Shown here: positions 22,572 to 31,407 of the stretch, one piece after another
Layout of the letters: each line of letters starts with the position of its first letter
Position numbering within the stretch: position 1 is the stretch's first letter
Origin: Bacteroidia bacterium
Lineage (GTDB): Bacteria; Bacteroidota; Bacteroidia; Bacteroidales; JAPLDU01
Length of the DNA stretch: 35,107 nucleotides
Direction of reading: 5' to 3'
Assembly (NCBI GenBank): GCA_026391255.1
Contig: JAPLDU010000077.1
Span: forward strand, 1-35,107
Notes under the pieces: generated by a model
Database searches by the model: none
The model's input: the letters and a program-made list of their open reading frames with translations, nothing else
Told to the model about the DNA's origin: nothing
Position numbers and translations under genes: made by a program

Positions 22572-25400
22572 ATGAAAAAGTACTATTTTTTTCTGATGTT
22601 TTTTGGATTCATAATATTCGCAATTTACAGTTTGTGTAATCAAGATTCCACGGCGCATGTCAAAACAAAAAACAAGACCAGACTAAACGATGGGGAAGGT
22701 ATGCCTGAAGCCAGCTTATTAGCCATGCAGACAAATTACCAATTAATGAAACTCAGGGATCCACAGACAGGGAAAATTCCGGCAGGTATCCGTTCACGAG
22801 AGCTTGACTTTGTTTCCGGGCTACCAAAACATTCGGAAAAAGGGGAACAGTCATGGACATGGAGAGGACCAGAAAATATAGGCGGGAGAATGTGCTGCAT
22901 TACAGTTGATATGGACGATACCAGCCATTATCTGGCAGGCAGCGCGTCAGGAGGCATGTGGGAATCGGTTGATAACGGGCAGCATTGGCACAAAACTACT
23001 TCGCCGGATGCTGAACAAAGCGCCACCTGCCTGGTTCAGGATAAAAGACCGGGCAAGCATAATATCTGGTATTACGGTACCGGGGAACTACTCAGTACTA
23101 CTGACCGGAACATCAGCACCAATGCCAGAACCATCGGGATAGGCAACGGTATATACAAATCAACTGACAACGGAGCAAGCTGGCAACCCTTATCCTCCAC
23201 ACAAGGTGGCTCTTCAGCCGACCTTACGGAAATTTTCCAGGGGGTCTGGCGGATCGTTACCGACCCGGTTATAATGAATCAGGACATTGTATATGCTGCC
23301 TGCTATGGCGCAATTATGCGATCGGTGAATGGAGGAGCCAGTTGGGAAGTCTCACTGGGCGATCTTGATAACAAATCCTTTGTGACTGATCTGGCAATAA
23401 CTAACGATGGGATCATTTATGCAGCCTTAAGCAGCTTCTGCCTGTCGGTTGAACCTCCCGGCAAAGCCGGCATATGGAGGTCGGTTGACGGTATAAACTG
23501 GGAAAATATTACTCCATCAGACTTTCCGCATGATAACCGCGTGACACGTCTCGCACTTGCACCTTCAAATGAACAGGTCATGTACGTGTTTACCGAGTCA
23601 CAGTCCCCAGATCTGACTCCCTTCGGTGGTTATCCCAATTCGGTGAATACTTTCTGGAAGATGACCTGGAACACCCTGGCCGATTCCGCTGTATGGGAAA
23701 ACCATACACATGGCATTCCGGGAGGTGGTGAAGGAAGTATTAACAAATTTCCATATTCTTTGGTTGTTTATGGAGGATACTGCGTTACTTTAGGGGTTAA
23801 ACCGGATAACGAAAATGTTGTTTTCCTTGGAGGGATGAACCTCTACCGGTCAGATAACGGTTTTGCCGACAGTCTGATGACTACTTTCACTGGCGGTTAT
23901 CCTTATGATATGGACTCGTTACATGCACTTCATCCTGACCAACATGCTAATACCTTCCTGCCTGATAACCCGGCAACGATATTAATTGCAAATGATGGTG
24001 GAATTTACCGTAGTGATAACTGCATGGCCGACAGCAGTCATATGGTTTGGCACAGGCTGAACAACCAGCTTACAACCACCCAGTTTTACAGCGTCGCCAT
24101 TGACCATGGTTCATCGGGTGATGACTGGATAATTGGCGGATTACAGGATAATAACTGGTATTACACCATTACCGGCAATCCCTCGGAGTTATGGTTCAAT
24201 GTCGATCTTTGTTTTGATGGTTTTGCCACCAGTGTTGCCACTAATTGGGAATATTGCGTAATCTCAGCCTACAGCGGAAATATCTGGACAACACGGTTTG
24301 ATAATGACATGCATGCAATCGATATTTTCCCGCAACTTCCGGATACCCTTCTAGAATACTATGATCCGGTGATGGGCAGCAATACCCTTTTTCCATTCTA
24401 CCAGAATTTTGCACTGGATCCAAATAATTCAGAAATATTTTACCTGCCAACTATTGAGAGTATCTGGCGTAAAGACAACCTCAAAACGGCTGCTTATGAC
24501 ACTTCACTAAGGAATACAGGATGGAGCCATCTTAGCAACGTAAATGTCGGGTCTGCCTCCGAAATCAGTTACATCGCTATTTCAAAATCTCCTGCCAACC
24601 GGCTGTATTATGGCACCAGCCTTGGAAGATTGTACCGACTGGATAATGCCAACACCGGTAATCCAATACCGGTAAATATTACAGGTAGCAATTTTCCTGT
24701 TAATGCCTTTATTTCATTCATAGATATTGATCCTGATAATGCAGATCATCTGTTGGTGACTTTTTCAAATTATAGCGTACAAAGTATCTTCAATTCAACT
24801 GATGGTGGCAATTCATGGATGGCTGTCGGAGGTAACCTTGAAGAGAATCCCGACGGTTCAGGAAACGGCCCATCAGTGCGTTGTACAAAAATGTTGAATT
24901 ATCAGGGCAATATGGTATATTTTGCAGGAACCTCGTGTGGCCTGTTTTCTACTACCCAACTGACAGGAGAATCAACAGTATGGGTAAAAGAAGGGTCAGC
25001 TTCTATAGGTAATGTAATAATAGATATGATAGATACACGGCAAACTGATGGTTTTGTCGCAATTGGTACGCACGGAAACGGAGTTTACAGCTCTTATTAT
25101 AATCCTTCGTCGGGAATTTCTGAGCCAACGGATAATTACTCTCTCATAGTAGGAAATATCTTCCCAAACCCGGTGCAGGATGAAGCAAAACTGGAGATAG
25201 CTACTGGAAAAACTGTCAATTTGCAAGCTACACTCTATGCAATCAACGGAATACAGGTGAAAATTTTACCTGTTATCATAATTCATCAAGGTAAACAATA
25301 TTATAGTTTTCAAACAGGTGATCTTCCACCTGGTGTTTATTGTCTGGCTTTAGAATACGGTAAAAAGGCAATTGTAAGAAAGTTTGTTAAAGTTGAATAA
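22572..25400 (+). CDS. Large secreted BNR/sortilin-like protein with T9SS sorting domain
   Basis: 942 residues. Signal peptide or anchor (about 1-20). The body consists of BNR/Asp-box-type beta-propeller repeats: YLAGSASGGMWESVDNGQHW, NGIYKSTDNGASWQPL, AIMRSVNGGASWEV, GIWRSVDGINWENI, and near the C-terminus SIFNSTDGGNSWMAV. Each has the S-x-D-x-G-x-x-W Asp-box signature. The last 80 residues are a T9SS sorting domain (GNIFPNPVQDEAKLEI, LYAING, ending AIVRKFVKVE). Such VPS10/sortilin-like or sialidase-like propellers are common T9SS cargo; catalytic residues of true sialidases are not evident, so I call no enzyme activity. The next gene, a Cache-PP2C phosphatase, starts 21 bases after its stop. 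Confidence 0.85.
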   Translation: MKKYYFFLMFFGFIIFAIYSLCNQDSTAHVKTKNKTRLNDGEGMPEASLLAMQTNYQLMKLRDPQTGKIPAGIRSRELDFVSGLPKHSEKGEQSWTWRGPENIGGRMCCITVDMDDTSHYLAGSASGGMWESVDNGQHWHKTTSPDAEQSATCLVQDKRPGKHNIWYYGTGELLSTTDRNISTNARTIGIGNGIYKSTDNGASWQPLSSTQGGSSADLTEIFQGVWRIVTDPVIMNQDIVYAACYGAIMRSVNGGASWEVSLGDLDNKSFVTDLAITNDGIIYAALSSFCLSVEPPGKAGIWRSVDGINWENITPSDFPHDNRVTRLALAPSNEQVMYVFTESQSPDLTPFGGYPNSVNTFWKMTWNTLADSAVWENHTHGIPGGGEGSINKFPYSLVVYGGYCVTLGVKPDNENVVFLGGMNLYRSDNGFADSLMTTFTGGYPYDMDSLHALHPDQHANTFLPDNPATILIANDGGIYRSDNCMADSSHMVWHRLNNQLTTTQFYSVAIDHGSSGDDWIIGGLQDNNWYYTITGNPSELWFNVDLCFDGFATSVATNWEYCVISAYSGNIWTTRFDNDMHAIDIFPQLPDTLLEYYDPVMGSNTLFPFYQNFALDPNNSEIFYLPTIESIWRKDNLKTAAYDTSLRNTGWSHLSNVNVGSASEISYIAISKSPANRLYYGTSLGRLYRLDNANTGNPIPVNITGSNFPVNAFISFIDIDPDNADHLLVTFSNYSVQSIFNSTDGGNSWMAVGGNLEENPDGSGNGPSVRCTKMLNYQGNMVYFAGTSCGLFSTTQLTGESTVWVKEGSASIGNVIIDMIDTRQTDGFVAIGTHGNGVYSSYYNPSSGISEPTDNYSLIVGNIFPNPVQDEAKLEIATGKTVNLQATLYAINGIQVKILPVIIIHQGKQYYSFQTGDLPPGVYCLALEYGKKAIVRKFVKVE

Positions 25401-25421
25401 AGGTAACATATAACTGACAAC

Positions 25422-27374
25422 ATGTTTAAAAATAAACGACTGGCATATAAATTCAGCGTTTCAATACTCTCCGCTGTGCTTTTGATATTTTTTTCGATTT
25501 TAATTTATAATTATTACATTTCCCGAAAACTTATTCTTAATAATGTTCAGGAATACACAAAGTACCTTACATCTTCTGCAATAGATAAGAGTGAAGAAGT
25601 ATTCAATATTATTGAAAAAATTACACAAAACGCAAGTTATATGATCAGCAATGTTAATATATCTGAAGAAGAAATAAATACCGGTTTATCTGATATTGTA
25701 AAAAACAACAGAGAAATATTTGGTAGTTGTCTGGCCTTTGCTCCTTATAAATACAAAACTAACTTAAGATATTATGCTCCATATTTTTATAAAAAAGAAG
25801 GTTTACAACATTATGAAAATCTCGCAAATTCAAGTTATTACTATCCTGGCTGGGATTGGTACAAAAATCCTGTAAAGACAGGAAAACCTGTTTGGAGTGA
25901 GCCATATTTTGATAAAGGGGGTGGAAATGAATTAATGACAACATATTCAGTTCCTGTTTACAATAAGGAATGTAAAGGTGATAGTCTGACAGGGGTAATA
26001 ACAACCGATGTATCGTTGAAATGGCTGCGGAAAATTGTTTCACAGATCAAAATATTTAACACAGGTTATGCATTTCTTATTTCGCAAAAAGGAACTTTCA
26101 TTACATTTCCTGATACAAATTATGTTATGAATGAAAGTATCTTCACTCTTGCCGAAAAATTAAATGATCCTGATATTAAAAATATAGGATATGAAATGGT
26201 TGCAGGTCATGAGGAATTCGTCCCTGTCAATTCAAAATTAAATAAAGGGAAATACTGGATATATTATAAGCGATTGAAAAACAATAACTGGTCGATTGGG
26301 TGTTTATTTCCCGAAAAAGAACTATACACCGACCTGCATAAACTTAATCAAAGGCTGATAATAATGGCTGTTGCAGGTATTATAATTTTACTCATTCTGA
26401 TAATTATCATATCTGATCGTATAACAAAGCCACTTCATAATCTGGCAATGGTTGCAGAAGGTTTTGGCGCAGGAAATTTTAATATTAAAATTCCGGAAAA
26501 TAACTCAATTGATGAAGTAGGTTCGCTTAATAAATCATTCGTATATATGCAGTCTGCACTAATTAAATATATTGAAAATCTTAAGTATACCACTTCTATT
26601 AAAGAAAAAATTGAAGGTGATCTCAGAGTCGCCCGCAATATTCAGATGGGGATGATCCCAAGAAAATTCCCTGCTTTTCCCGAAAGAAAAGAAATTGACA
26701 TTTACGGTTTTATTGAGCCGGCCAAAGAGGTTGGCGGCGATCTTTATGATTTTTTCTTTATTGATGAAGAGCACCTGTGCTTTGCAATAGGCGACGTTTC
26801 AGGAAAAGGCATACCTGCAGCATTATTTATGGCTGTTACTGTAACCATCATGCGCTCTGAATCCCAGATAACGGGGTTTAATGTCAGCAGACTTATTGAA
26901 CTGATGAATAATTACCTGTGTAAGAATAATGAAAGTAATTTATTTGTGACCTTGTTTCTGGGAATATTAAATACATCAACCGGGGAAGTAAATTACGTCA
27001 ATGCCGGGCATAATTATCCCATCATTATCAAGAGTAGCAGTACTTTTGGTGAATTTTATATTACTCATTATCTTCCCCTTGGCATAAAAATAAATTCAAA
27101 CATGAATCAGAATACTATCAAACTGGATTATGGTGATACAATCTTTTTATACACCGACGGCATCAGTGAAGCATTTAACATTGAGAGCAAACAATATTCA
27201 ATAAAAAGAATAATTGAAATGCTTGGACATAGTGCAAATCATGTTCCATTTGAAATAGTCAATCGGATAATTGACGATGTCAGGAAATTTTCGCTTGGCG
27301 CTGAACAGTCAGATGACATAAGTATACTGGCAATTCAGTATTTTGGTAAGCAACATTCAAATATATCCGGATAA
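25422..27374 (+). CDS. Cache-HAMP-SpoIIE/PP2C phosphatase (RsbU-like)
   Basis: 650 residues. TM1 is at about 12-31. The Cache sensor (about 40-305) includes GSCLAFAPYKYK and PVWSEPYFDKGG. TM2 is at about 313-331 and HAMP at about 332-385. A linker RVARNIQMGMIPRKFPAFP leads to a SpoIIE/PP2C domain with metal-binding acids in EVGGDLYDFF (436-445) and GDVSGKG (457-463), and a C-terminal QSDDISILAI. The sensor is clearly homologous to that of the histidine kinase at 2603-4690, and the phosphatase to that of the response regulator at 1364-2548: the same ligand class appears to feed both a two-component route and a direct route. The STAS gene downstream (27562) is the probable substrate. Confidence 0.93.
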   Translation: MFKNKRLAYKFSVSILSAVLLIFFSILIYNYYISRKLILNNVQEYTKYLTSSAIDKSEEVFNIIEKITQNASYMISNVNISEEEINTGLSDIVKNNREIFGSCLAFAPYKYKTNLRYYAPYFYKKEGLQHYENLANSSYYYPGWDWYKNPVKTGKPVWSEPYFDKGGGNELMTTYSVPVYNKECKGDSLTGVITTDVSLKWLRKIVSQIKIFNTGYAFLISQKGTFITFPDTNYVMNESIFTLAEKLNDPDIKNIGYEMVAGHEEFVPVNSKLNKGKYWIYYKRLKNNNWSIGCLFPEKELYTDLHKLNQRLIIMAVAGIIILLILIIIISDRITKPLHNLAMVAEGFGAGNFNIKIPENNSIDEVGSLNKSFVYMQSALIKYIENLKYTTSIKEKIEGDLRVARNIQMGMIPRKFPAFPERKEIDIYGFIEPAKEVGGDLYDFFFIDEEHLCFAIGDVSGKGIPAALFMAVTVTIMRSESQITGFNVSRLIELMNNYLCKNNESNLFVTLFLGILNTSTGEVNYVNAGHNYPIIIKSSSTFGEFYITHYLPLGIKINSNMNQNTIKLDYGDTIFLYTDGISEAFNIESKQYSIKRIIEMLGHSANHVPFEIVNRIIDDVRKFSLGAEQSDDISILAIQYFGKQHSNISG

Positions 27375-27418
27375 AAGTAACTAAATTAATTTGAAAATGT
27401 GCAAATTTGAAAATTAAA

Positions 27419-27505
27419 TCCGTTTCACCGGAATAAGAATAGCGACAACATGTTGGTTAGATTGCTGTCATAAGAGCAAATTCAATGTTAATAAATTTCA
27501 CCGGA
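27419..27505 (+). repeat. TCCGYTTCACCGGA-type intergenic repeat, copies 2 and 3
   Basis: tccgtttcaccgga (27419-27432) and tttcaccggaa (from 27496) lie in the 187-base gap between the RsbU-like and STAS genes. A GCAAATTTGAAAAT stretch precedes them. The same word occurs at 22504. There is no coding potential in the gap. Confidence 0.5.
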
Positions 27506-27561
27506 AAAGCATAATATATAAAACAAAATTTTATATCATAATAAATAAATTTGGAATATTT

Positions 27562-27903
27562 ATGAAAATAGTACCCGAAAAAACAGCGGAAGCATTAGTC
27601 ATTCATGCCGAAGGACGGCTGGATGCAATAAGTGTTGGAGAATTTGAAAATGAAGTTAATACATTATTACTTCAATCTGAACAAAATGTTCTAATCGATT
27701 TTGAAAAAATTGATTACATAAGCAGCGCAGGTATGCGGTTCGTGCTATTACTTGCCAGAGAACTAAATTCAAAAAATAAAATTTTGGTGCTCTGCAATCC
27801 GAATGAAACGATTATGGAGGTATTTAGCCTCAGCGGTTTTGACACAATCATTTCTATTTATCCGACAATCAGTGAGGGAATAAATTCAATCAAAGGAAAA
27901 TAG
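27562..27903 (+). CDS. STAS-domain anti-sigma factor antagonist, second copy
   Basis: A 113-residue single-domain STAS protein. Core elements: AEGRLDAISVGEFE, VLIDFEKIDYISSAGMRFVLLL, and a final helix after VFSLSGFDTII. Ser55, two residues before the conserved glycine, is the predicted phosphorylation site; the following residue is Ala (SSAG), as in many antagonists. It resembles the STAS protein at 253-588 in length and layout but is not a close copy. It lies after the Cache-PP2C gene with a 187-base gap containing repeats, so it may have its own promoter. Partner and output are not in the immediate neighbourhood; the RsbW-like ATPase at 7400 is the only candidate in the window. Confidence 0.9.
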   Translation: MKIVPEKTAEALVIHAEGRLDAISVGEFENEVNTLLLQSEQNVLIDFEKIDYISSAGMRFVLLLARELNSKNKILVLCNPNETIMEVFSLSGFDTIISIYPTISEGINSIKGK

Positions 27904-28025
27904 AAATTAATTTCCAAAAGTCAGTGGGCGACTCAAATTAATGTAAATCATCTTAATATTTGATAAGCAATTAGCCACCCTCAGACTTTCTGAATCCTGG
28001 TATATATACTTATCACATATTCAAT

Positions 28026-28958
28026 ATGGAAAACGAAGGAATCATCAATTATCTTGTTGTTTTCAATAAACCCGGACGGAAGTATACTAAAGAAATTGAT
28101 ACCCGCTGGGGAGGTCTTATTGAACCGGCAAAATCAGAAGATCCGGTTAAGACTGATGCCGGGCTGAGAGTTGTACTTTTTGCCAGTTGGGATTTCGGTT
28201 ATATTGTACTTAAGACACTGAAGGAATTTGAAAATAAATATCCCGGACAATTAAATATAGTCGGACTGGTAACAGATGATCCATTAAGTCCAAATGCAAA
28301 AATCTCATTGAAAAAACGTGTCTGGAGTTTACTTGATATGCCTTACAGGGTAATAGATGAGACATTTATCATTGAATCCGGCCTTAGTCACGGAATTCCC
28401 GTTTATACCGGAGAAGTTAAGGTAAATTCATTTCACGATATTTTGAAAAAGTGGAACCCTGATGTTATCCTTGTATGTGTATTCGGACAAATCATTGATT
28501 CATTCACCCTGAAATTTCCGGGTTATGGTATCTACAATTTCCATCCATCTGATCTGTCCCTGCATCAGGGGATAGGACCAGCGCCGTATGAAGATCTTGC
28601 CATACGAAAAGCAAAAACTGCTGTATGGTCAGTCCATCAGGTTATTGAAGAGGTTGATGGCGGGTTGGTGATCGGAAAATCTCCTCCTGTCTGTGTGCTT
28701 GACTTAAAAGGTGAACTGCCCCATGATCCACTGATTGTTTATCATAAACTAGCCGAAGTGTTAAGTCCAATGGTATTCTTTATGATGACAGAACTATCGG
28801 GGAAATTTGAGTTGAAAATACCCGGAAAGCTTGAGTATATTAATTTTGAAAACTTAATCCCAGATAAAATCAAGACAAAAATCATGCTGCCGGCAACCCA
28901 TGATTTGTGGTCAGATGTCCTGAACATACCGGTCGATTTTCTATATAAGCCCGGGTAA
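28026..28958 (+). CDS. Formyltransferase-family protein (methionyl-tRNA formyltransferase-like)
   Basis: 310 residues with a formyl_trans_N fold at about 47-230. The catalytic triad of the family is recognisable: Asn171 and His173 in YNFHPSDLSL, and Asp211 in EEVDGGLVIG. The substrate-loop segment is QGIGPAPYEDL. It has an extra N-terminal 45 residues and lacks the OB-fold C-terminal domain of true methionyl-tRNA formyltransferase, so it more likely formylates a small molecule such as an amino sugar or a secondary-metabolite amine with 10-formyl-tetrahydrofolate. The 3' end overlaps the convergent membrane-protein gene by 18 bases. The nearby NRPS operon makes a biosynthetic role attractive but unproven. 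Confidence 0.78.
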   Translation: MENEGIINYLVVFNKPGRKYTKEIDTRWGGLIEPAKSEDPVKTDAGLRVVLFASWDFGYIVLKTLKEFENKYPGQLNIVGLVTDDPLSPNAKISLKKRVWSLLDMPYRVIDETFIIESGLSHGIPVYTGEVKVNSFHDILKKWNPDVILVCVFGQIIDSFTLKFPGYGIYNFHPSDLSLHQGIGPAPYEDLAIRKAKTAVWSVHQVIEEVDGGLVIGKSPPVCVLDLKGELPHDPLIVYHKLAEVLSPMVFFMMTELSGKFELKIPGKLEYINFENLIPDKIKTKIMLPATHDLWSDVLNIPVDFLYKPG

Positions 28959-29741
28959 AATAAACCTGTAAGTCAGGTACGCACTTACCCCTGAAAAGCA
29001 AAGTGAAAAAAAAGTACCAAAATAAAGACCGGTATACACGTACATGTACCTCAGGGCAATGGCGTAAACCGCCACTGTAATCATTCCTGTTACCAATAAG
29101 GGTTTGGTCATGGCCCTGGAAAATTCAATTCCTTGAGCCTTATAGGAAATTGTAAGCATCGATATAAACATAGCAGGAAAAGCTGCCATTATTCCCCCTA
29201 TCAGGTGGCCTCCTGTTTTCGCAAACAGAACTGTAAGTGTAACCACGAATCCTCCAAATGCAGAACGGACAACAAGGTGTTTTTCCGGATTTCCGGTATT
29301 ATCAGAGACTACTGATTTGATTAAAAAGTATTTTTCAAGCACAAGGTATGCAAAAAGAATTACCACGACATAAATTGCCAGGTTGAGAAGAAAATTATCG
29401 CATTTTAAAAACAAAACAATACCTGATGAAAAAAACCAGAAGCCAAGACTTGTTAAAATAGCTTTCAGAAAGCCCGCTGGTACTATGGAGACGTACACTA
29501 TCAGGAATAAAATGGATATTGCCATCGCCAGTGGAAAAACAGTTGTGGCTGTTGAAGCAATTTCAGGGGATTGTGTAAATCCAATAAAAAAGAACGATAA
29601 TAATGCCGTTGACGGAAGTCCGCCGATAAACCCTCCTGTTTTACTGCCAAAACGAAGTCCGGCAAGGACAGTAAAGTATATCCAGCAACTTCCGATAAGG
29701 AATGTCAATACTAATTGGAGCAGAAATATTTTGGTTATCAT
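28941..29741 (-). CDS. Polytopic membrane protein with internal duplication
   Basis: 266 residues with about eight hydrophobic helices and few charges. An internal repeat is visible: GGFIGGLPSTALLSFFFIGF in the first half corresponds to GHLIGGIMAAFPAMFISMLTI in the second, the pattern of small four-plus-four-helix transport-like proteins (DUF3147-like). I do not recognise a named family with confidence. Its start at ATG 29741 gives a normal N-terminal helix. It is convergent with the formyltransferase (18-base overlap) and downstream of the exporter gene, from which it is separated by a possible terminator. Confidence 0.6.
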   Translation of the reverse strand: MITKIFLLQLVLTFLIGSCWIYFTVLAGLRFGSKTGGFIGGLPSTALLSFFFIGFTQSPEIASTATTVFPLAMAISILFLIVYVSIVPAGFLKAILTSLGFWFFSSGIVLFLKCDNFLLNLAIYVVVILFAYLVLEKYFLIKSVVSDNTGNPEKHLVVRSAFGGFVVTLTVLFAKTGGHLIGGIMAAFPAMFISMLTISYKAQGIEFSRAMTKPLLVTGMITVAVYAIALRYMYVYTGLYFGTFFSLCFSGVSAYLTYRFILPGLI

Positions 29742-29782
29742 TTGAGTTTATCGGGTTATATTATAAATACAGGGAAAGTAAA

Positions 29783-29817
29783 AATTAAACCACCACGCCC
29801 AAAGGAGGTGGGTTTTT
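29783..29817 (-). terminator. Possible intrinsic terminator after the biosynthetic operon
   Basis: Read on the minus strand, aaacccacc and ggtggttt pair with one bulged base around a 12-base loop (tcctttgggcgt) and are followed by aattttta. It lies about 130 bases beyond the stop of the exporter gene (29947) and before the membrane-protein gene. On the plus strand the stem is also followed by five T residues, so it may work in both directions. Confidence 0.4.
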
Positions 29818-29946
29818 CTGTTGAACTAAAAATAGCTGTCAAGTGCTGGAAACTAATCGGCAAACTTTCTAAAACAGGAAGTATTTCATGAATACCAATA
29901 TTAAAACATGCCATGCGGTTTTTTAGGATTTAATCTAAATGCATTA

Positions 29947-31398
29947 TTATAGAATGTGCTTACCCGGTGTTAAAACTGAAAATATAAGAGCTAATCCATA
30001 AAGTACAGCAGCAAAAATTATTACAAAATGTAAGCCTGCAATAATACTTTCGGGGGAAAAGCCTGACAATGTTTTTGCATGAATTTCAATAGTTGCATTT
30101 TTTCCGACAAAGAAAAAACTAAAAATGATTTCAAAAATGGCCACTCCGATGACTGAACCAAGATTTGTCAATGTTCGCAGTATTCCTGAAGCCATACCGG
30201 GAGAATCTTTTGGAGCTGAACTCATGATTTGATTATTGTTGGGTGGCAGGAAGAGACCCAAAGAGAAACCTGTAATAAAAAGAAAAGTAATTACCGGCCA
30301 TAGTCCCCGAAAATACATGGTAAATGGGAAGATTATCGTGGCAATTAAGCTAATTGAGGCTCCGATGATGCATAGTGAGCGTGATGATATCTTTTTATCT
30401 GAAGCTTTACCTGCAATGGGACCTATGATCATATTAATCACGGGAAAAGCCATAAGAACCAATCCTGCTTTTTCAGCCGATATTTCAAGCGCGTAGACCA
30501 AATAAAAGGGCAACACGAAATTTGTACCATTTGCTGCCATAAAAACAAGGAAGTTCGCGAGATTTGGATAGGTAAAACCTTTAATCCTGAATAACTTCAA
30601 ATCGAGAAGGGGAAATTTGAAGGAATGCTCCTGCCTGATTAATAGAGATAAGAAAACCAAGGACATTAGAAAAGAAAAGACTATTAACGGGGATGTCCAA
30701 CCAAGCTTTCTTCCCATGTTTAATGAGAACATCAATGTGATGAGCCAGAAAAAACAATATAATACCCCGGGGATATCGAATTTCTCATGAACCAAAGTAA
30801 TTTCTTTTTCCCTGGGGAATTTTCTTAAAACAATGATTATTGCAATAATACCGATGGGGATATTTATCAGAAATACCCATTGCCAGCCAAAATTAGCAGT
30901 AATTAGTCCTCCAAGTGGAGATCCCATGGCAAACCCGACAGCAGCAGCAGTAGCAAGAATGCCAAAAGAATATCCCCGTTTTTCCAGTGGGAGAAACCTT
31001 GAAATGATAGCCGAAGGCACAGTATAAAGAACAGCGCCTCCCATAGCCTGCAAAAATCGGGAGAATATCAGCATGTATAATGAGGAGGATATACCGCAGA
31101 GAAGTGAGCCTGAAACAAAAACGATATAGCCTGCAATAAAGATTTTTATCAGTCCTACCCTGTCTCCTAATTTTCCGAAAAATGGGATGGCACTCGTCAA
31201 TATTAGCAAATACACAATAACAATCCAGGAAACACCATCAATGCCAACGTTAAATGATTTGGAAATTGCAGGTAGCGAGATATTTACAATATAGTTATCC
31301 AGCATACACATAAAAGTTGCTAAGGCGATACTATATATTATCCAACGCTGTTTTGCCGGATCAATAACAATAATCTGATTAGAATCAGTATTTATCAT
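29947..31398 (-). CDS. DHA2-family (EmrB/QacA-type) MFS exporter
   Basis: 483 residues with fourteen predicted helices, the DHA2 layout. Family motifs: ATFMCMLDNYIVNISLPAI in helix 1, the loop GKLGDRVGLIKIF (motif A), and the motif-C-like AAVGFAMGSPLGGLI segment in helix 5. Such proteins export drugs or secondary metabolites with proton motive force. The gene starts nine bases after the phosphopantetheinyl transferase stop and is the last of the minus-strand NRPS operon, so it is the probable exporter of, or self-protection against, the operon's product. Confidence 0.92.
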   Translation of the reverse strand: MINTDSNQIIVIDPAKQRWIIYSIALATFMCMLDNYIVNISLPAISKSFNVGIDGVSWIVIVYLLILTSAIPFFGKLGDRVGLIKIFIAGYIVFVSGSLLCGISSSLYMLIFSRFLQAMGGAVLYTVPSAIISRFLPLEKRGYSFGILATAAAVGFAMGSPLGGLITANFGWQWVFLINIPIGIIAIIIVLRKFPREKEITLVHEKFDIPGVLYCFFWLITLMFSLNMGRKLGWTSPLIVFSFLMSLVFLSLLIRQEHSFKFPLLDLKLFRIKGFTYPNLANFLVFMAANGTNFVLPFYLVYALEISAEKAGLVLMAFPVINMIIGPIAGKASDKKISSRSLCIIGASISLIATIIFPFTMYFRGLWPVITFLFITGFSLGLFLPPNNNQIMSSAPKDSPGMASGILRTLTNLGSVIGVAIFEIIFSFFFVGKNATIEIHAKTLSGFSPESIIAGLHFVIIFAAVLYGLALIFSVLTPGKHIL

Positions 31399-31407
31399 AA
31401 GTAACTC

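Noticed and set aside
27546-27553. TAAATTTG as promoter of the second STAS gene
   Set aside because: It matches the -7 consensus but lies only eight bases before the start codon, leaving practically no leader, and no -33 box is present.
29761-29946. IS200/IS605-type transposon remnant at the CCACC/GGTGG hairpin
   Set aside because: One hairpin alone and no transposase fragment; a terminator explains it with fewer assumptions.
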